64,000 nucleotides of DNA, from the NCBI GenBank assembly GCA_013399895.1, contig VXBA01001836.1:490533-554532 (forward strand), written 5' to 3'. How positions within the stretch are numbered: the stretch's first letter is position 1; each line of letters opens with the position of its first letter. The notes under the pieces are model-generated. The model was not told where the DNA came from and searched no databases. It saw nothing but the letters and a program-made list of their open reading frames with translations. Made by a program: the position numbers and the translations under genes. Positions 61,713 to 64,000 of the stretch are shown in pieces. Source of the DNA: Serilophus lunatus. Lineage: Eukaryota > Chordata > Aves > Passeriformes > Eurylaimidae.

Positions 61713-62602
61713 CTGCAAGGTTAGAGCACTTGGGAATATAGACAACGGCCTAGCACGTTCTTCATTGGGAAGAAGCCTCTAGAACTTATTCTATGAATGT
61801 TTTTAATGTAATTCACCCACACAATGGAGTATAAAAGCTGTTTAGTAAGCTGTGACCTGGAGTCCAAGACTCCAATCCAGGCCCTAGTCCTACTAAAGGT
61901 GACTTTTTGAGTCTCATATATGTCTTTCAATTCATGCTATGCCTGACATTTTCTTTGCCTTCCTGTGGTGGTCAGGGGGCCAAATGTGAAGGTAGATTGA
62001 AATGTGTAAGCACAGAAGTTATCTAAAGATCTAAGAAGGTGCTAGGACATGATGTATTGATTGGGTAAAGACATAAATCTGATTGCTGAGATGAGAAAAA
62101 CCTTCTCACTGTTACCACCCAGACATGCAGGGAGGAAAGACTTCATAAAGAAGCAAAGTTCTCTCTGACACAGAATCAGGATCATCTATGAATAGTTCTA
62201 CCTTGCAGTCCTGAGTGTCCCGTACTCCACCCACATGGTGCACAGGATCATTTTGAGACCAGTGACTCAGACTGCTAACAGAGAGGATCCAGAAACTGAC
62301 ATCAGCCTCAACATGTCCAGCTGTTGTTGTTCACTGAGTCGAAGGCTCATGACAGAACAATGTGAACTCCCTTGTGTTCCCAGGGGCTTAGGTGGAATGA
62401 AAGCATACTATGAATTTGCAGCAGAACAGCCTCTGTTCTGCATTTCTGTTTTCCTGCGCAGAGCTCAAGAGTCTTACAGAGGTCCACAGAAGTCCCTTTG
62501 TCCACTCCAAGCAGAACAACTGAGATCTTTACTCATCAAAGCCAGCATTTCAGAGGTGATTTGATGTTTATGATGCTTTCAAGCTCACACCACCATATTA
62601 AA

Positions 62603-63028
62603 TCAATGAAACCTGATTTTTTTAGATGTAGAGCCCTCAACTGAATGACTCATAGCGGGAACAGGAGGACATTCATGCTCAATGTGCATATCCACCAGCC
62701 TGGACAGAGTCTGACAATTCTGTGTTCCAGCAATCACACCACAATCCATTCCAGATAACTTTTTGGTGAACCACTTAGCAAGGTGACAGTTAGGCATACT
62801 TCTCCAGAGGAACCAGTTGTCCACAAAATGAACCACCTGGATGCTTTTTCTGTAGTGTTTGCTGATTTTGTAGCAGACTTGTGCTACTCTTCAGAGGTTC
62901 CCATCTCTTCTGGTCCTGATGTCAAAGGATTTTTTTGAAGGGCTCTCTATACCCAAGGAATCATCAAATCCACTCAAGGAATTCTCAGATAGAGCAAACA
63001 GGAGCATGGTTATCTTCTCTTTACTCCA
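62603..63028 (-). pseudogene. Coding-like frame interrupted by one TGA, unidentified
   Basis: One minus-strand frame runs about 140 codons from 63028 to a stop at 62603, with a single internal TGA at 62891-62893. The upstream part contains FALSENSLSGFDDSLGIES and the downstream part HFVDNWFLWRSMPNCHLAKW and DCGVIAGTQNCQTLSRLVD. A possible donor is ATCAG/GTTTCA at 62613. It could be a decayed coding sequence, two adjacent exons, or chance. I do not recognise the protein. The 95-codon part alone is within chance expectation for the window. Confidence 0.18.
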
Positions 63029-64000
63029 TTATTTGAATTCCCAGTATCTTCTATAACTGCATGATCTCTTTAAATCTGGAATGTTTGTGCCCTTCTGTCC
63101 CAAATATTAGAGTCCAGCCCAAAGACACAATGGTTCATCTAAATGGGTCTAAATGCAGTTCTCTTCCACCTCAAGTTCTCAAACCTTGTAGCTTGATACT
63201 TCTCCAAGGTCTAACAGATCTCATATGCTTTTTAAACCTCCAACTTGTCTTAAAACCGTCACCACTAGAACATCATCACACAATCCTTACAGAAGGGAAA
63301 TTTTTGTAAAATATATTGGAATTCATGACGTATATAATTGAGACACTTTTACTCATTCATCAGTGGCTGCTAATGCACTCGGGGTACTGAGATGGAAAAC
63401 TGTTTACAAAACTAAAACATAGCAAAGCAACCCACCTACAGGAATTCAGTTTTCCACTATAAACAATAAAAGCTGTCATGCCCACCACCTGTTTCACGTA
63501 AGGCACCACAGCAGGTGATTTTTCATGGCAAGCAAATGAAACTTGGCGTAAACCATGGCCACTTCTCATCATCCTGCCTGCAGTTCCAGAGATGGCTGCT
63601 CTTCTTACCCATTCAGACGCTGATATCTTTAGGGATACTATCAGCTGCTGTAAAGTGGGACTCTGTTGTGAACACAATTTTATCCAGATGTGGCCATCAC
63701 ATTTATATTTTACACAGACAACTGGACAGCCTTATGCAGGAACAAAAGTGCTGGGTGTTTCCTTAGCAGTTGCTTTTTTGCACCTGGAGAAACTTAGTGT
63801 CTTGGCTGTACAAAGCGCTCTGGGTTCTCCTGGCCACCAGCCAGGATCCTGGTAGCATCTCTGCCCTTTCACAGAGATGGCCAGTCCATCTCTCACTACA
63901 GGCCTGGAATTCATTAGGAGTGAGGGGAAGCTCTTTCTTCCATGTACTATTATCCAAGAAGAAGGAAAACTAGAGCACAAGTGTTACTGACAAAGCTCTG
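63029..64000. other. Window end; weak minus-strand exon-like blocks only
   Basis: Two small minus-strand blocks have splice-like borders: 63784-63946 (acceptor after TTCTTGGATAATAG, donor CTCCAG/GTGCAA) and 63609-63662 (54 nt, acceptor TTCACAACAG, donor TGG/GTAAGA). They are phase-compatible with each other. No domain or homologue was recognised, and a gene cannot be asserted. Confidence 0.3.

Overview
This window looks like bird nuclear DNA, probably from a songbird or a close relative. Two stretches (about 19.99-20.33 kb and 36.13-36.46 kb) carry the 3' end of the avian CR1 LINE in reverse orientation. The left edge (1-559) reads as the end of an ERVL-type avian LTR. Further short segments resemble very old repeats that I know from turtle, crocodile and bird DNA. 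The sequence is AT-rich and CpG-poor, with vertebrate-style microsatellites and N-filled assembly gaps at 48893-48940 and 61195-61206. There are no bacterial operons, ribosome binding sites or long ORFs. The longest open frame is about 174 codons and has no recognisable domain.

No protein-coding gene could be identified by name. The window reads as a gene desert or part of a very large intron. From left to right it holds: the ERVL-like LTR end (1-559); single-copy AT-rich DNA with a purine tract (3.5 kb) and paired small palindromes (8.35-8.41 kb); a minus-strand exon-like block with a strong acceptor and a polyadenylation signal (9.68-10.07 kb); two ancient interspersed repeats (12.8-13.8 kb); homeobox-site-rich and RFX-site blocks (14.6 and 18.3 kb); CR1 copy 1 (20 kb); an E2F-site block (23.6 kb); a T/G tract with G-runs (28.2 kb); a second possible LTR (29.4-29.66 kb); a 24-bp perfect palindrome (35.4 kb); CR1 copy 2 (36.1 kb); more conserved-looking non-coding blocks (40.7, 42.8 and 47.5 kb); another ancient-repeat cluster (48.2-48.5 kb); a G-run next to an assembly gap (48.9 kb); a local CpG cluster with a possible splice donor (57.4-57.7 kb); and a group of minus-strand exon-like frames (59.9-64.0 kb).

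The right end is the best place to look for a gene. On the minus strand there is a possible last exon (59889-60115) with an acceptor, about 75 open codons, a stop, and an AATAAA about 0.83 kb further on. Three or four further exon-like blocks lie upstream of it, and some splice phases agree. None of them matches a protein I recognise. Open frames of this length are expected by chance in 64 kb, so these calls are low confidence. The conserved-element calls are pattern-based impressions that need a multi-species alignment. I saw no tRNA, rRNA, CRISPR array or multi-gene functional system here.
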